Shown: piece after piece, positions 32,536-42,113 of the stretch
Layout of the letters: every line of letters begins with the position of its first letter
Numbering within the stretch: position 1 is the first letter of the stretch
DNA from: UBA1557 sp041675185
GTDB lineage: Bacteria; Patescibacteriota; Patescibacteriia; Magasanikbacterales; UBA922
Direction of reading: 5' to 3'
Length of the DNA: 51,234 bases
NCBI GenBank assembly: GCA_041675185.1
Contig: JBAYUH010000005.1
Location: forward strand, 1-51,234
Translations under genes and position numbers: made by a program
The notes under the pieces: generated by a model
The model's input: the letters and a program-made list of their open reading frames with translations, nothing else
Database searches by the model: none
Told to the model about the DNA's origin: nothing

Positions 32536-34797
32536 CTATTTTGTAGAAAATTTATATATTTTATTATCATCCAAAATGTAAACAATGTGATTATCTTGGT
32601 CTATTAACATATCACTTGGATTTTTCCACTCACTGGAAGTAAATTGTTCAATAAAATTACCATCTTTGTCTAATAAGACAACGCGCTTGCTAATTGGTTC
32701 TAAGATGTAGAGATAATCAGAATTAGTATAAGTCCAAATTTTGGTAGGATTTTGTAGTTCAGGATGGACACCTTGAATAGTAAAAGATTTTTCTTGACCT
32801 CCATAAAAATGTAAAATTTTAGCATCAGATGTGAGTATATAAATATTACCATCCAAAGCTATAGAAATAGCTTTATTTAATGAATTTGTTTTTTGAGTTA
32901 TCCAAGCTATACCTCTATCATAGCCAGTTTGAGTTTGACTGTGTTTGTATATTTGATCAGTTGAAGGACTTATGGTATATAATTTTCGATTGTAAATGGC
33001 TAAGTTTTCTAATTTTACATTTTCATCTGAGAAGCTAATATCTTTGTTTGACAAAGCTTCAGTAGTTTTGCTGTATTCAAATATTGAATTGTTTTTTGCC
33101 AAGAAAATTATTTTATCATCTTCTTTTGGTGTGTCTGCTACAAGAAGGTTTGGTTGATTTTCGTGATTTTTTACTTGTATTTCTTTGGATATCAAATTTA
33201 CTTGATATATATTTTTGCCACTAGTAGAATAAGCAAAAATATTTTGTCCTAAATTGATGATTTTTTGTAAAGGTTGATCTGGTTTATTTTGGTTGAAATC
33301 AACAATAATTTCTGTAGGTACAGAGTTCATTTTTTGTAATTTGTTCAATATTTCATCAACAGAATTTTTGAGCTCAGTGTGTTTACTAATCTCTGTTTCA
33401 TTGTCCTGTGGCAAAGTGTTTATTAGTTGCTGTGTTTCTGTTAAAATTTCTAGGGCTTTGCCTTCTTCTCCATATAGTAATTTTGCTTCGGCATCATCTT
33501 TTTTGTCGTTTATTGTCTGAACCATGGTTTCGTATAAGGCTAACTTAGCTTCTTTATTATCTTTTATTTTTATGTAAATAATACTTCCCAAAAAAATGAT
33601 AGCAATAAAAATGAGAGCAATAAAAAGTATCTTACTTATCATACTGACATTTTTTATTTTCTCTCTTCTTTCGTTTAGGGTATTTCTAAATTTGTCTACG
33701 ATGATTGTCCTTTGTCCTGACTTGTTGGTAATCAAATAAAAAATATTTATTGACCATGATAATAAGGTCATTATTATTTTTTTGATTACAAAAAATATAC
33801 TAGTAAAGATGAGTACTAATCCTTTACCAAGTAAGATTAAAATTTTTTCAGATATTTTTTGACTTTTATTTTTTTTGTTGCTTCTGAAATTGGTTTCAAT
33901 ATTGCCGTGTGTGGTATTTCCGCGTTTGCTTTGTTTGTCTGATCTTTTTTCAGAAGGATTATTGTCTATTTTTTCTTTTTGGAATGAGGATAAAAATTTA
34001 TCTTTTAAATTTTTTAACAAAGAAGGGGATAATGTATCAGCAGTATTTTTGGTAGTATTTAGTAGTTCGTTCATAGAAGCTTGAGAGCCTAGAGAATTTG
34101 CTTGAGTATTTTTGTAACGTTTTACTTCCATTTGTGTTTTTGGGGTGTGAAATACTATTCCACCAAAAGAATATTCATTTTTTAAATTATCTAAAACTTT
34201 TTGGATATGTATGGCACCTTGTCTAGTAGCTTTGTTTTGGATTATTTTTCTAACTCTGTCTGGTGAAAAATGTTCACTTACACTAGAACTAGAAACATAC
34301 AAATAATCATCATCTTTCATTTCACCTTCAACTACAGATGAAAAAAGTTGGTCTGATGTTCCTTTTTCGTTTTTGTCAATGATTTCAGAAATTCTCAAAC
34401 CTTCTTTGCTATTATAAAAAAGATAAGCATTTGGAGTGCCATGATAAGCCAAAGTCAAGTGACGTTTTTGTAAAATACCCACAAGAGCCGTTATTTTGCT
34501 ATCTTTGTAATGTAAGATACTATGGCTTTGTTGGTTTATTTCTTGTAAAATACTTTCAAAATAATTTTCTATATTAGTATTTTCTTCGTCATAGTACTTT
34601 ATTTCTATGTCATCTATTATTTGTTGTAATTGGCCGATTTGTTCAGAGTAACTACCATTTACTTCTACGACAGCAAAAAAATAGCCCTTATCTTTTTCAT
34701 TTTGGGTAATAGGTTCAGCTATATGAAGTAGGACGTGTGAGGTGCGTTGGTTGCTACCTTCAACAAAAAATTCTTGAATTTCTAGTCCATTTTTCAT
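32536..34797 (-). CDS. PP2C-like/beta-propeller membrane protein
   Basis: The 753-aa protein has an N-terminal domain (about 1-220) with the strand order of PP2C phosphatases: FFAVVEVNGSY, ILQKRHLTLAYHGTPNAYLF, DYLYVSSSSVSEH. It lacks the DGxG and DD metal-binding signatures, so it looks catalytically dead. A basic Ser/Asn-rich linker leads to an amphipathic hydrophobic region (about 318-357), a true membrane helix (about 388-410), a coiled coil (about 415-490) and a C-terminal region of NHL-like beta-propeller strands (about 497-753). Cytosolic pseudophosphatase coupled to an external sensor domain is an inference from topology. I recognise no named family. Confidence 0.7.
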   Translation of the reverse strand: MKNGLEIQEFFVEGSNQRTSHVLLHIAEPITQNEKDKGYFFAVVEVNGSYSEQIGQLQQIIDDIEIKYYDEENTNIENYFESILQEINQQSHSILHYKDSKITALVGILQKRHLTLAYHGTPNAYLFYNSKEGLRISEIIDKNEKGTSDQLFSSVVEGEMKDDDYLYVSSSSVSEHFSPDRVRKIIQNKATRQGAIHIQKVLDNLKNEYSFGGIVFHTPKTQMEVKRYKNTQANSLGSQASMNELLNTTKNTADTLSPSLLKNLKDKFLSSFQKEKIDNNPSEKRSDKQSKRGNTTHGNIETNFRSNKKNKSQKISEKILILLGKGLVLIFTSIFFVIKKIIMTLLSWSINIFYLITNKSGQRTIIVDKFRNTLNERREKIKNVSMISKILFIALIFIAIIFLGSIIYIKIKDNKEAKLALYETMVQTINDKKDDAEAKLLYGEEGKALEILTETQQLINTLPQDNETEISKHTELKNSVDEILNKLQKMNSVPTEIIVDFNQNKPDQPLQKIINLGQNIFAYSTSGKNIYQVNLISKEIQVKNHENQPNLLVADTPKEDDKIIFLAKNNSIFEYSKTTEALSNKDISFSDENVKLENLAIYNRKLYTISPSTDQIYKHSQTQTGYDRGIAWITQKTNSLNKAISIALDGNIYILTSDAKILHFYGGQEKSFTIQGVHPELQNPTKIWTYTNSDYLYILEPISKRVVLLDKDGNFIEQFTSSEWKNPSDMLIDQDNHIVYILDDNKIYKFSTK

Positions 34798-34838
34798 AAA
34801 TTAAAAAACTTATTAAGTCAATTCTTTTTTAAGAGCCT

Positions 34839-34867
34839 TTGACTTTATCTCTGTTACTTATTATACT
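34839..34867 (+). promoter_or_regulatory. promoter of the winged-helix regulator gene
   Basis: -35 TTGACT (34839-34844), a 17-base spacer, and -10 TATACT (34862-34867). The leader would be about 90 bases. Confidence 0.6.
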
Positions 34868-34962
34868 ATATTCACGAATTAATTGCTAGTTTTTTTTGGT
34901 CTGGTTTTCAAGATCTCTTTATTGGCTAATTATTTACTCCTAAATTATTATTCACACAAAAT

Positions 34963-35565
34963 ATGCTTGAACAACTATTTGGTTCGAAGACTAGATTGAA
35001 ATTATTAAGAATTTTTTACACTGAAAGTGAAAGGGCTTTTTTTGTACGTGAGTTGTCTAGGTTGGTCGATGTGCAGATCAATGCTGTACGTCGTGAGTTA
35101 GAAATACTTTTATCTATGGATATTGTAAAAGAAAAAGAAGTGAAAGTAAAAGAAGATTCCAATGAACTAGAAGTAGGTGAGAAATTACGTAAATATTATG
35201 AACTAAATCCTGAATCAATAATTTACTCAGAATTACAAGCTTTGCTTATAAAAGATAAAGTAGCTGGTCAAAGAGATTTTATAAAAGAATTTGAAAAGAA
35301 GATGTCGGATACACGTCTACTTGTTTTGTCTGGAGAATTTACAAATGACAAAAAGGCACCGACAGATTTGTTGGTGGTTGGAAAAATAAAACCAAGAGCA
35401 TTGGCAAAAATTGTAGAAGACTATGAAAAAGATTTTGGTTTCAATATACGTTATACTGTGATGACTGAAGAAGAATTTATGGATAGAAGATATGTAATGG
35501 ACAAATTCTTGTACGCTTTGTTTGAAGCAGATAATTTGAAAGTTATAAATAAGTTAGGTGTCTAA
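34963..35565 (+). CDS. winged-helix transcriptional regulator
   Basis: The 200-aa protein begins with MLEQLFGSKTRLKLLRIFYT and continues FFVRELSRLVDVQINAVRRELEILLSM (about 27-53). This is a winged helix-turn-helix of ArsR/MarR-like fold with the recognition helix near residues 38-52. The C-terminal half (about 95-200) is mixed alpha/beta (LLVLSGEFTNDKKAPTDLLVVGK). It resembles nucleotidyltransferase-fold tails found on similar regulators in CPR genomes. No effector is apparent. It is upstream of tsaB and envelope genes on the same strand. Confidence 0.75.
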   Translation: MLEQLFGSKTRLKLLRIFYTESERAFFVRELSRLVDVQINAVRRELEILLSMDIVKEKEVKVKEDSNELEVGEKLRKYYELNPESIIYSELQALLIKDKVAGQRDFIKEFEKKMSDTRLLVLSGEFTNDKKAPTDLLVVGKIKPRALAKIVEDYEKDFGFNIRYTVMTEEEFMDRRYVMDKFLYALFEADNLKVINKLGV

Positions 35566-35567
35566 AA

Positions 35568-35607
35568 AAGCAGAATAAGCAAATTAAACAGAATAGGCAG
35601 AATAAGT
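35568..35607. repeat. three CAGAATARG direct repeats before tsaB
   Basis: The spacer before tsaB carries CAGAATAAG, CAGAATAGG and CAGAATAAG between about 35571 and 35606. Likely slipped-strand duplication. Confidence 0.4.
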
Positions 35608-35620
35608 TACTTTTTACTTT

Positions 35621-36061
35621 ATGAAATTTTTACTCATAGACATGTCCGAAAAAGACCAAATTCATTTGGCTCTTTTTGGCGAGGAAAAACTTTTTTCAAA
35701 AAATTATTCTGGACAAAATCGTGAGTTACTTTTGTGTATAGATAATTTGCTACAAGTAAAAAAAACCAAAAAAGAAGACATCTGTGGTATTATGGTAGTT
35801 GTGGGTGTAGGATCTTTTACTAGTACTAGAATTGCCTGTGTAGTTGCCAACACTTTTGCTTTTGTTTTGAATATACCATTATTAGCTATTAAAGTTGTAG
35901 ATGTTGATAAAATTCAGACTTTGATACCAAAACTTTTGAAACAAATAAAAGGTCATTATATTTCAGCTACTTATAGTGGTGAACCGAATATAGGTGGTGT
36001 GGGCTTATCCCGAGCGAAACGAGTGAGGAACGAACGAGTGAAGTCGAGGGATCTTTCTTAA
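35621..36061 (+). CDS. tsaB: short TsaB-like protein with repeat-derived C-terminus
   Basis: The 146-aa protein matches the N-terminal ASKHA half of TsaB: MKFLLIDMSEKDQIHLALF, GQNRELLLCIDNLLQ (where full-size TsaB has the HSE...L region), and VVVGVGSFTSTRIACVVAN (about 60-78, usual VGPGSFTGxRIG). TsaB partners TsaD in t6A synthesis. It is far shorter than the about 220-230 aa of Escherichia coli TsaB, but ends near SGEPNIGG, like short CPR versions. The last roughly 18 residues (from GLSRAKRV) are encoded by an inverted-repeat element at 36003-36170, so the original stop was probably lost to an insertion. Confidence 0.75.
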   Translation: MKFLLIDMSEKDQIHLALFGEEKLFSKNYSGQNRELLLCIDNLLQVKKTKKEDICGIMVVVGVGSFTSTRIACVVANTFAFVLNIPLLAIKVVDVDKIQTLIPKLLKQIKGHYISATYSGEPNIGGVGLSRAKRVRNERVKSRDLS

Positions 36062-36170
36062 ATATAATATTTTTAATTAAGTTAATATTGGATGATTCTG
36101 AAAAAACGTTATTAATTAAATCAAAATAATCAGAATCTACAGATCCCTCGTCGTATTCTCGACTCGGGAT
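36003..36170. repeat. imperfect palindromic element (REP/MITE-like)
   Basis: Outer arms are ATCCCGAG (36007-36014) with CTCGGGAT (36163-36170). Middle arms are CGAGGGATCT (36045-36054) with AGATCCCTCG (36141-36150). Inner arms are GATTCTGA (36094-36101) with TCAGAATC (36130-36137). The left part also holds two ACGAGTGA copies (36019-36026, 36034-36041). The nested pairing makes the 168 bases one interrupted palindrome, more G+C-rich at its ends than its surroundings. No coding gene lies inside except the tsaB tail. Confidence 0.65.
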
Positions 36171-36181
36171 GATTACATCAT

Positions 36182-37666
36182 ATGCTTACAGATTATCAAA
36201 AATATAGATTTTATGAGTTTTTGCCAGGACTTTCTATTTGGTTAACACTTGTTTTGGGAATATTTTTTTCTTTTTTTAAACCTCTCTGGATGATCTATTT
36301 TATTATTGTGTTTGACGTTTACTGGGTTTTGAAAGTGGCTAATTTTGTATTTTATTTACTCGTTGCATGGAGACGTTTTCATAAAATAAAAAAAATAAAT
36401 TGGAAAGAAGCTTTGCGACATGAAATTCCAGATTATGGTAATAGACATCATCTGGTTTTTTTGACCGTTTATAATGAAGAATGGGTAGTAGTAAAAGATG
36501 CTTTGAAAAGTTTACAAAATGCAGTATATGATAAAAATAAATTTACAATAGTAATTGCTGGTGAAGAAAGAAAGAGAAAACATTGCGAAGATATTTTTCA
36601 TCAAGTAAAAGAAAATTTCGGACATTCTTTTGATCATATATTGTTTACATTACATCCTGTTGATTTGCCAGACGAGACTCCTGGCAAAGGTTCTAATTTG
36701 TTTTATTCAGAACACATTGCCAAAGAGTATGTAGACGGCAAAGGCTGGAAATATGAAGATATAATTGTTACAGTTTTTGATATAGATACTATTTGTCATG
36801 AAGAATACTTTGCTTATTTGACTTACTTATATTGTGTTAGTCCAGATCCTACTCTCACATCTTTTCAGCCTGTAGCCTTGTACAACAATAATATGTGGGA
36901 ATCACCATCAATACTTCGTATCATGGCTTTTGGTACGACTTTTTGGATGATGACTTCTCTTGCCCGTCAGGATGCTTTAGTTACTTTTTCTTCACATTCT
37001 CTTAGTTTTACAGCTTTGGTAAAAGCAGGTTTTCATGAAAAAAGAATTGTGAGTGAAGATTCTAGAATTTTTTATCAATGTCTTTTGGCTCATGGTGGTA
37101 ATTATAGTGTGACTCCGATGTATATTCCTGTTTCAATGGATACTGTGCGTGATGACAATTGGTGGAAGAGTATTACTAATTTGTATAAGCAACAACGTCG
37201 TTGGGCTTGGGGAGTAGAACATGTTCCATTTTTGATTTGGGAATTTCAGAAACATCCAGAGATTCCTTTGTGGAAGAAAATAAAATGGGTTTTTGTAGAG
37301 TGGGAAGGCAAGTGGTCTTGGTCTTTGGCAGCTATTATTATTACTATTTTAGGACGATTACCTTTGTGGCTAGCTGATGAAAATATTAGACAGAGTGTTA
37401 TTTTTTTGAATGCTCCACACATGTTGGAAAAACTTATGTCTTTGGCTATGATTGGTTTGTTTGTATCTGCTTTTTTCAGTTTACCATTGTTACCAAAACC
37501 AAAAAAAGCCCAACCAAAACATCTTTATGTGATTATGCTTTTACAATGGACATTACTTCCTATATCGATGATTTTTGTTTCAGCAATTCCAGCTATCGAA
37601 GCTGTAACACGACTGATGTTTGGTAGATATTTAGGTTTTGATGTTTCGCAGAAAAAAAGAAAATAA
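36182..37666 (+). CDS. membrane-bound family 2 glycosyltransferase
   Basis: The 494-aa protein has two N-terminal membrane helices (about 15-40 and 43-66), a cytoplasmic GT2 domain, and three or four C-terminal helices (about 375-395, 410-435, 450-480). GT2 features are HLVFLTVYNEEWVVVKDALKS (start of the Rossmann-like fold, about 92-110), the DxD-like VFDIDTICHEEYF (about 200-212), GFHEKRIVSEDSRIFYQ and the processive-enzyme motif QQRRWAWG (QxxRW, about 339-346). This matches cellulose-synthase-like processive transferases that make and export polysaccharide. It heads an envelope group with DUF4012 and mreB; sugar and product are unknown. Confidence 0.85.
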   Translation: MLTDYQKYRFYEFLPGLSIWLTLVLGIFFSFFKPLWMIYFIIVFDVYWVLKVANFVFYLLVAWRRFHKIKKINWKEALRHEIPDYGNRHHLVFLTVYNEEWVVVKDALKSLQNAVYDKNKFTIVIAGEERKRKHCEDIFHQVKENFGHSFDHILFTLHPVDLPDETPGKGSNLFYSEHIAKEYVDGKGWKYEDIIVTVFDIDTICHEEYFAYLTYLYCVSPDPTLTSFQPVALYNNNMWESPSILRIMAFGTTFWMMTSLARQDALVTFSSHSLSFTALVKAGFHEKRIVSEDSRIFYQCLLAHGGNYSVTPMYIPVSMDTVRDDNWWKSITNLYKQQRRWAWGVEHVPFLIWEFQKHPEIPLWKKIKWVFVEWEGKWSWSLAAIIITILGRLPLWLADENIRQSVIFLNAPHMLEKLMSLAMIGLFVSAFFSLPLLPKPKKAQPKHLYVIMLLQWTLLPISMIFVSAIPAIEAVTRLMFGRYLGFDVSQKKRK

Positions 37667-37683
37667 AATTTTATAATATTTGT

Positions 37684-39156
37684 ATGAGTATAATCAATCA
37701 TAAAAAAAGAAAAAAATGGCCATGGGTTTTGTTAGTTGTTTTAGTAATTTTATTTGCTGGCGGATTTTATGTCTATAGTTGGATAAAAAATCTAACTCCA
37801 GAAAAAATATTACAGTCCAGTTTTGTACAAAAACAAATTATCAATAATCTTGGTGAAGATAATACTAAACTTGTAAATTTGATACCTGGTTTGTTGGGAT
37901 TTGATTCTCCAAAAACTTATTTGGTTTTATTTTTGAATAATACAGAGTTACGTCCTGGCGGAGGATTTATTGGTTCTTATGCTACATTACGTCTTGAACA
38001 AGGTAATGTAAATATTTTACAAATGGAAGGTACTGAAAATATAAGTATTGCATCTTCAGCACCAACACCACCAAAGATTATTTCAGATAAACTAAAAGTA
38101 GACAGATGGTTTTTTCGTGATAGTAATTGGTCGCCTGATTTTGTAGAAAGTTCCAAAAAAACTTTGGAATTCTACAAGGCAGGAAATAATATTGGTGCCA
38201 AAGATATTTCTGGAGTGATTGGTATAACGACTGATGTTTTGGAAAAATTGATGAAAGTGACAGGACCTTTTGTTGTAGAAGGAATAGAATTTACTTCTGA
38301 CAATGTCATAGAAAAATTGGAATACGAAGTAGAGTATGGCTATGATGACAAAGGTATTAGTTTTTCTGATAGAAAAGATATTATGAAACCATTTATGATA
38401 GCTCTTATTGATCATTTGAAAAATAATCTTTTTAAAAATATTTATGTTTATCAAGATTTGGCTATGAGTTTACTAAAAAACAAAAGTATAGTAATCTACT
38501 CTTTGCCTTCTGAAATTCAAGAAATAATAGATAGTAATGATTGGTCTGGACGTATGAAGGGATCATCTGGTGATTATTTGATGTGGGTAGATGCTAATTT
38601 GGCTGCTCTAAAAACTGATAGAGTTATCAAAAGAAATTTGAATTATAGTTTTGTTTTTGATAAAGGTTTTTACCAAGCTGTGGCAAGTATGACTTATACT
38701 CATATGGGAAATTTTGATTGGCGTACTACTAGATATCTTAGTTATGCTCGAGTTTACGTACCAGTTGGTTCACAATTAACTTCAGTACAAGTAGGTGATC
38801 AGACTTGGCAAATAAACGGAAACAAAAATACTTTTGAAGTAGATTCTGGAATAGAAAATAATAAACAATGGTTTGGTGCTTATGTAGCTATTGAACCTGG
38901 CTACAAAAAGACTGTTAGCTTTATTTATAGTTTACCAAGTAGTATTACTCAAAGTATTTTAAATAAAACTTATAATTTGTTGATCCAAAAAGAGATTGGT
39001 GTAAATAATGTTGATTTGACTACCCATCTAGAATTTGATACTACTAATACAGTCACTTCAGCTATTCCAGCTGAAAATGAAATAAATTGGAATGACAATA
39101 AATATGATTTTAGTGTAGTTTTTGATGAAGATAAAAACTTTGTTATTAATTTTTAG
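37684..39156 (+). CDS. DUF4012 membrane-anchored extracellular protein
   Basis: The 490-aa protein has one N-terminal membrane helix (about 11-33) and then an extracellular region. The family motif TYLVLFLNNTELRPGGGFIG (about 78-97) is diagnostic of DUF4012, common in Gram-positives and CPR bacteria. Later parts contain MKVTGPFVVEG (about 189-199) and the conserved RVIKRNLNYSF region with Tyr/Thr-rich strands. Function is unknown; family genes often lie beside polysaccharide or wall genes, and here it follows a GT2 gene by 17 bases and precedes mreB by 8. Confidence 0.9.
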   Translation: MSIINHKKRKKWPWVLLVVLVILFAGGFYVYSWIKNLTPEKILQSSFVQKQIINNLGEDNTKLVNLIPGLLGFDSPKTYLVLFLNNTELRPGGGFIGSYATLRLEQGNVNILQMEGTENISIASSAPTPPKIISDKLKVDRWFFRDSNWSPDFVESSKKTLEFYKAGNNIGAKDISGVIGITTDVLEKLMKVTGPFVVEGIEFTSDNVIEKLEYEVEYGYDDKGISFSDRKDIMKPFMIALIDHLKNNLFKNIYVYQDLAMSLLKNKSIVIYSLPSEIQEIIDSNDWSGRMKGSSGDYLMWVDANLAALKTDRVIKRNLNYSFVFDKGFYQAVASMTYTHMGNFDWRTTRYLSYARVYVPVGSQLTSVQVGDQTWQINGNKNTFEVDSGIENNKQWFGAYVAIEPGYKKTVSFIYSLPSSITQSILNKTYNLLIQKEIGVNNVDLTTHLEFDTTNTVTSAIPAENEINWNDNKYDFSVVFDEDKNFVINF

Positions 39157-39164
39157 AGTTTTTT

Positions 39165-40166
39165 ATGAAAAAAGTTGGTATTGATCTTGGAACAACAAAT
39201 GTACTAGTCTATGTCCCAAAGCAAGGTATTGTTGTCAATGAACCTTCTGTTGTGGCTATCTCTAAAGAGGATGGTAAAGTTTTGGCTGTAGGCGCTGAAG
39301 CAAAAGAAATGATTGGACGTACTCCTGATTCTATTATTGCTGAAAGACCTCTCAAAGATGGAGTGATTGCTAGTTATCGTACTACTGAAGCAATGTTACG
39401 ATATTTTATCAACAAAGCTATTGGTGGTATGCGTATTTTTCGTCCAGAAGTTATGGTAGCTGTACCAGCTGGTATCACCTCTACCGAAAGACGTGCTGTA
39501 GTAGATGCTACACTCGCTGCAGGAGCCAAAGCTGCTTATATTATCAAAGAACCAGTGGTGGCAGCTATTGGAGCAGATATTCCTATTGGCTCAGCTTCAG
39601 GACACATGATTATAGATATTGGTGGTGGTACTGCTGAAATTGCTGTAATTTCTCTTGGTGGAATTGTTTCAGTTGGTTCAGTGCGTATTGGTGGAAATAG
39701 ATTTGATCAATCTATCGCTGAATTTATTCGTCGTAAATATGGTTTAGCAATTGGTGATAGAAGTGCAGAAAAAGTAAAAATTGATATCGGCTCAGCAATG
39801 TATATGGATAATCCTTTGTCTATGGAAGTAAAAGGGCGAGATATGGTCACTGGTTTGCCTCGAACAATTTTGGTAACTTCAGATGACACTACCGAAGCTT
39901 TACAACACGATTTGGAAGGACTTGTAGAAGCTATCAAAGAAGTATTGCACAAAACTCCACCTGAATTATCAGCCGATGTCATGGATAAAGGTATGATTAT
40001 GTCTGGAGGATCAAGTCAGCTTAGAAATTTGGATGAACTTATTGCCCAAGCTATTGGTGTAGCTGCTTATGTAGCTGAAGAGCCATTGCTTTGTGTAGCC
40101 AAAGGTACAGGTATTGCTCTAGAAAATTTGGAAAATTATAAGAGATCTATTTTGACTACTCGTTAA
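39165..40166 (+). CDS. mreB: rod-shape protein MreB
   Basis: The 333-aa bacterial actin guides cell-wall synthesis. Phosphate 1 motif VGIDLGTTNVLVYV (about 4-17), adenosine motif GMIMSGGSSQLRNLDELI (about 282-299), and DIGGGTAEIAVISLGG (about 150-165) identify it. It is close to the usual about 335-345 aa. mreC and mreD are not next to it, as can happen in CPR genomes. It probably shares a transcript with the two preceding envelope genes. Confidence 0.96.
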   Translation: MKKVGIDLGTTNVLVYVPKQGIVVNEPSVVAISKEDGKVLAVGAEAKEMIGRTPDSIIAERPLKDGVIASYRTTEAMLRYFINKAIGGMRIFRPEVMVAVPAGITSTERRAVVDATLAAGAKAAYIIKEPVVAAIGADIPIGSASGHMIIDIGGGTAEIAVISLGGIVSVGSVRIGGNRFDQSIAEFIRRKYGLAIGDRSAEKVKIDIGSAMYMDNPLSMEVKGRDMVTGLPRTILVTSDDTTEALQHDLEGLVEAIKEVLHKTPPELSADVMDKGMIMSGGSSQLRNLDELIAQAIGVAAYVAEEPLLCVAKGTGIALENLENYKRSILTTR

Positions 40167-40206
40167 ATTTTTTTGTTTGGTTTGTTAATTAAAAATGTTA
40201 TTACAC

Positions 40207-40266
40207 GTAACACATATCACGTACCTCGCACCAAATTGTTATGGTGGTATGTGTTATGAGTTACGA
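40207..40266. other. stem-loop after mreB
   Basis: GTAACACATA (40207-40216) pairs with TATGTGTTAT (40248-40257) with one G-U pair, and CACCA/TGGTG forms an inner stem. It is followed by GAAATTTTTG, a weak T-run. Either a weak terminator for mreB or a small repeat element. Confidence 0.4.
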
Positions 40267-40338
40267 AATTTTTGTATATAAATAAATTTTTTGAATAAAC
40301 AATTAAACCAGTAATCTAATTTACCAATCATCACTTTT

Positions 40339-42042
40339 ATGTTTAAGAAACTTTTTTTGGGTGTAGCGTTATCTTTTTTTTTCGTTGTCTTGCCAGTACA
40401 TGCTGAAGAAAAAATAAATAATTTTGTAACAGATATAAAAATTAATTCTGACGCTACTTTTCATGTACAAGAAAAAATAGATTATAATTTCGGAGAAAAT
40501 GAAAGACATGGTATTTATAGATATATTCCTTATCAATATGATATAAATGGAAAAAAATATAGTATAAATATTGATAACATTAGTGTTACTGATGAAAATA
40601 ATAATCTTCTAAATTTTGTAATTAGTAATAGTGGTGGACAAAAAGATATCAAAATAGGGGATGCTGACAAATTATTGACTGGTCGAAAAATTTATGTGAT
40701 AAATTATGATGTAAAATATGCTATAAATTATTTTGAAGATCATGACGAGTTTTATTGGGATGTTACTGGTAATGGTTGGGATGTGGCTATAGATAATGTC
40801 AATACTACTGTAGAGTTGCCTAGTCCGTCGGCTTTTTCTGAAAGTAAAATTACTTGTTATTCTGGTTTGGAAGGTAGTACTACTAATTGTTTTTCTTCTG
40901 ATTTTCTATTTCCACCTAGTACAAAAGATCAAGTGACTGGAGCTTCTTTTTCTACAAAATCTTTGGACACTAATGAAGGTCTGACCATAGTATTTGGTTT
41001 TGCCAAAAATATTGTACCTATGATAGAAAGAACAAAAACACCTATTTGGCAAATGGTTTTGTCTTTGTTTGGATTGCCAATCATAACCTTTGTAATTATG
41101 TTTTGGTTGTGGTATTCCAAAGGTAAAGACCAAGATTTTCATGATCCAATTATCGCTCAATATGATTCTCCAGACAATTTACCACCTGGTATTGTGGGAA
41201 CAATTCTCGATGAGAAAGTAGATAATCAAGATATTAGTTCGGAAATAATATATATGGCTATTGCTGGTTATTTCAAGATTAGTCGTATTGAAAATAAAAT
41301 TTTACTGTTTAAAACAATAGATTATCAATTGGACAAACTAAAAAATGCTGATGATAATTTAAAAAACTATCAAAAAACTTTACTAAATGCTTTTTTCAAA
41401 GATAAACAAAGTGTAAAATTATCAGATTTAAAATATACTTTATCTAAAGATCTTAGTACTGCTCACAAAGAAATTTATAATTTTGTAGTAGATAATCAGT
41501 ATTTTGTCAAAAATCCCTTTACTGTAAAATTAGTCTATAATTTGATTGGAATGACTTTTTTGGCCCTAGCTTTTTTTGTTTTTTCTTCTACCCTCTTTGC
41601 TCTAACAAATTTGGCAGTATCTGGGGTTATCATTATTATTTTTAGTTTGTTTATGGCCAAAAAAACTTCCAAAGGAGTAAAAACAAGAAATTATATTTTG
41701 GGTCTAAAAGAATATATTAGAGTAGCTGAAAAAGAAAGAATAAAATTTCACAATGCTCCAGAAAAAAAACCAGATACTTTTGAAAAATTTTTACCCTATG
41801 CAATGGTTTTCAAATTAGAAAAACAATGGGCCAAACAATTTGAAGGAATTTATCTTGAGCAACCTAGTTGGTATTCTGGAGCTAATCTTGCTACTTTTTC
41901 CGCTATGAGTTTTGTGAGTGATATCAATAATTTTAGCTCAGTAGCTAGAACTAGTTTTGCTCAGAATTCAGGTGGTTCATCTGGTTTTGGTGGTGGATTT
42001 TCTGGCGGTGGTTTTGGTGGTGGTGGGGGAGGATCGTGGTAA
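40339..42042 (+). CDS. DUF2207 membrane protein
   Basis: The 567-aa protein has a signal peptide (about 1-22, VHA-EE) and an extracellular beta-rich DUF2207 domain containing ERHGIYRYIPYQYD (about 54-67) and DVTGNGWDV. Membrane helices lie at about 235-258 and a pair at about 402-440. The end is a low-complexity Gly/Ser/Phe-rich tail closing with GSW, typical of this family (YciQ-like). Function is unknown. The ATG follows a spacer with no good Shine-Dalgarno sequence. A repeat copy begins directly after the stop. Confidence 0.9.
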   Translation: MFKKLFLGVALSFFFVVLPVHAEEKINNFVTDIKINSDATFHVQEKIDYNFGENERHGIYRYIPYQYDINGKKYSINIDNISVTDENNNLLNFVISNSGGQKDIKIGDADKLLTGRKIYVINYDVKYAINYFEDHDEFYWDVTGNGWDVAIDNVNTTVELPSPSAFSESKITCYSGLEGSTTNCFSSDFLFPPSTKDQVTGASFSTKSLDTNEGLTIVFGFAKNIVPMIERTKTPIWQMVLSLFGLPIITFVIMFWLWYSKGKDQDFHDPIIAQYDSPDNLPPGIVGTILDEKVDNQDISSEIIYMAIAGYFKISRIENKILLFKTIDYQLDKLKNADDNLKNYQKTLLNAFFKDKQSVKLSDLKYTLSKDLSTAHKEIYNFVVDNQYFVKNPFTVKLVYNLIGMTFLALAFFVFSSTLFALTNLAVSGVIIIIFSLFMAKKTSKGVKTRNYILGLKEYIRVAEKERIKFHNAPEKKPDTFEKFLPYAMVFKLEKQWAKQFEGIYLEQPSWYSGANLATFSAMSFVSDINNFSSVARTSFAQNSGGSSGFGGGFSGGGFGGGGGGSW

Positions 42043-42043
42043 T

Positions 42044-42068
42044 AAATTTCAAAATCCAAATTACAAAT
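42044..42068 (+). repeat. 25-bp repeat, left copy
   Basis: These 25 bases are the exact reverse complement of 43407-43431. The pair brackets the remnant ORF (42114-42176) and the GT4 gene (42190-43308). Confidence 0.8.
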
Positions 42069-42113
42069 TACAAAAAATCAAACAAGGTTTTAGTTTGGAA
42101 TAAAAATTATTTT

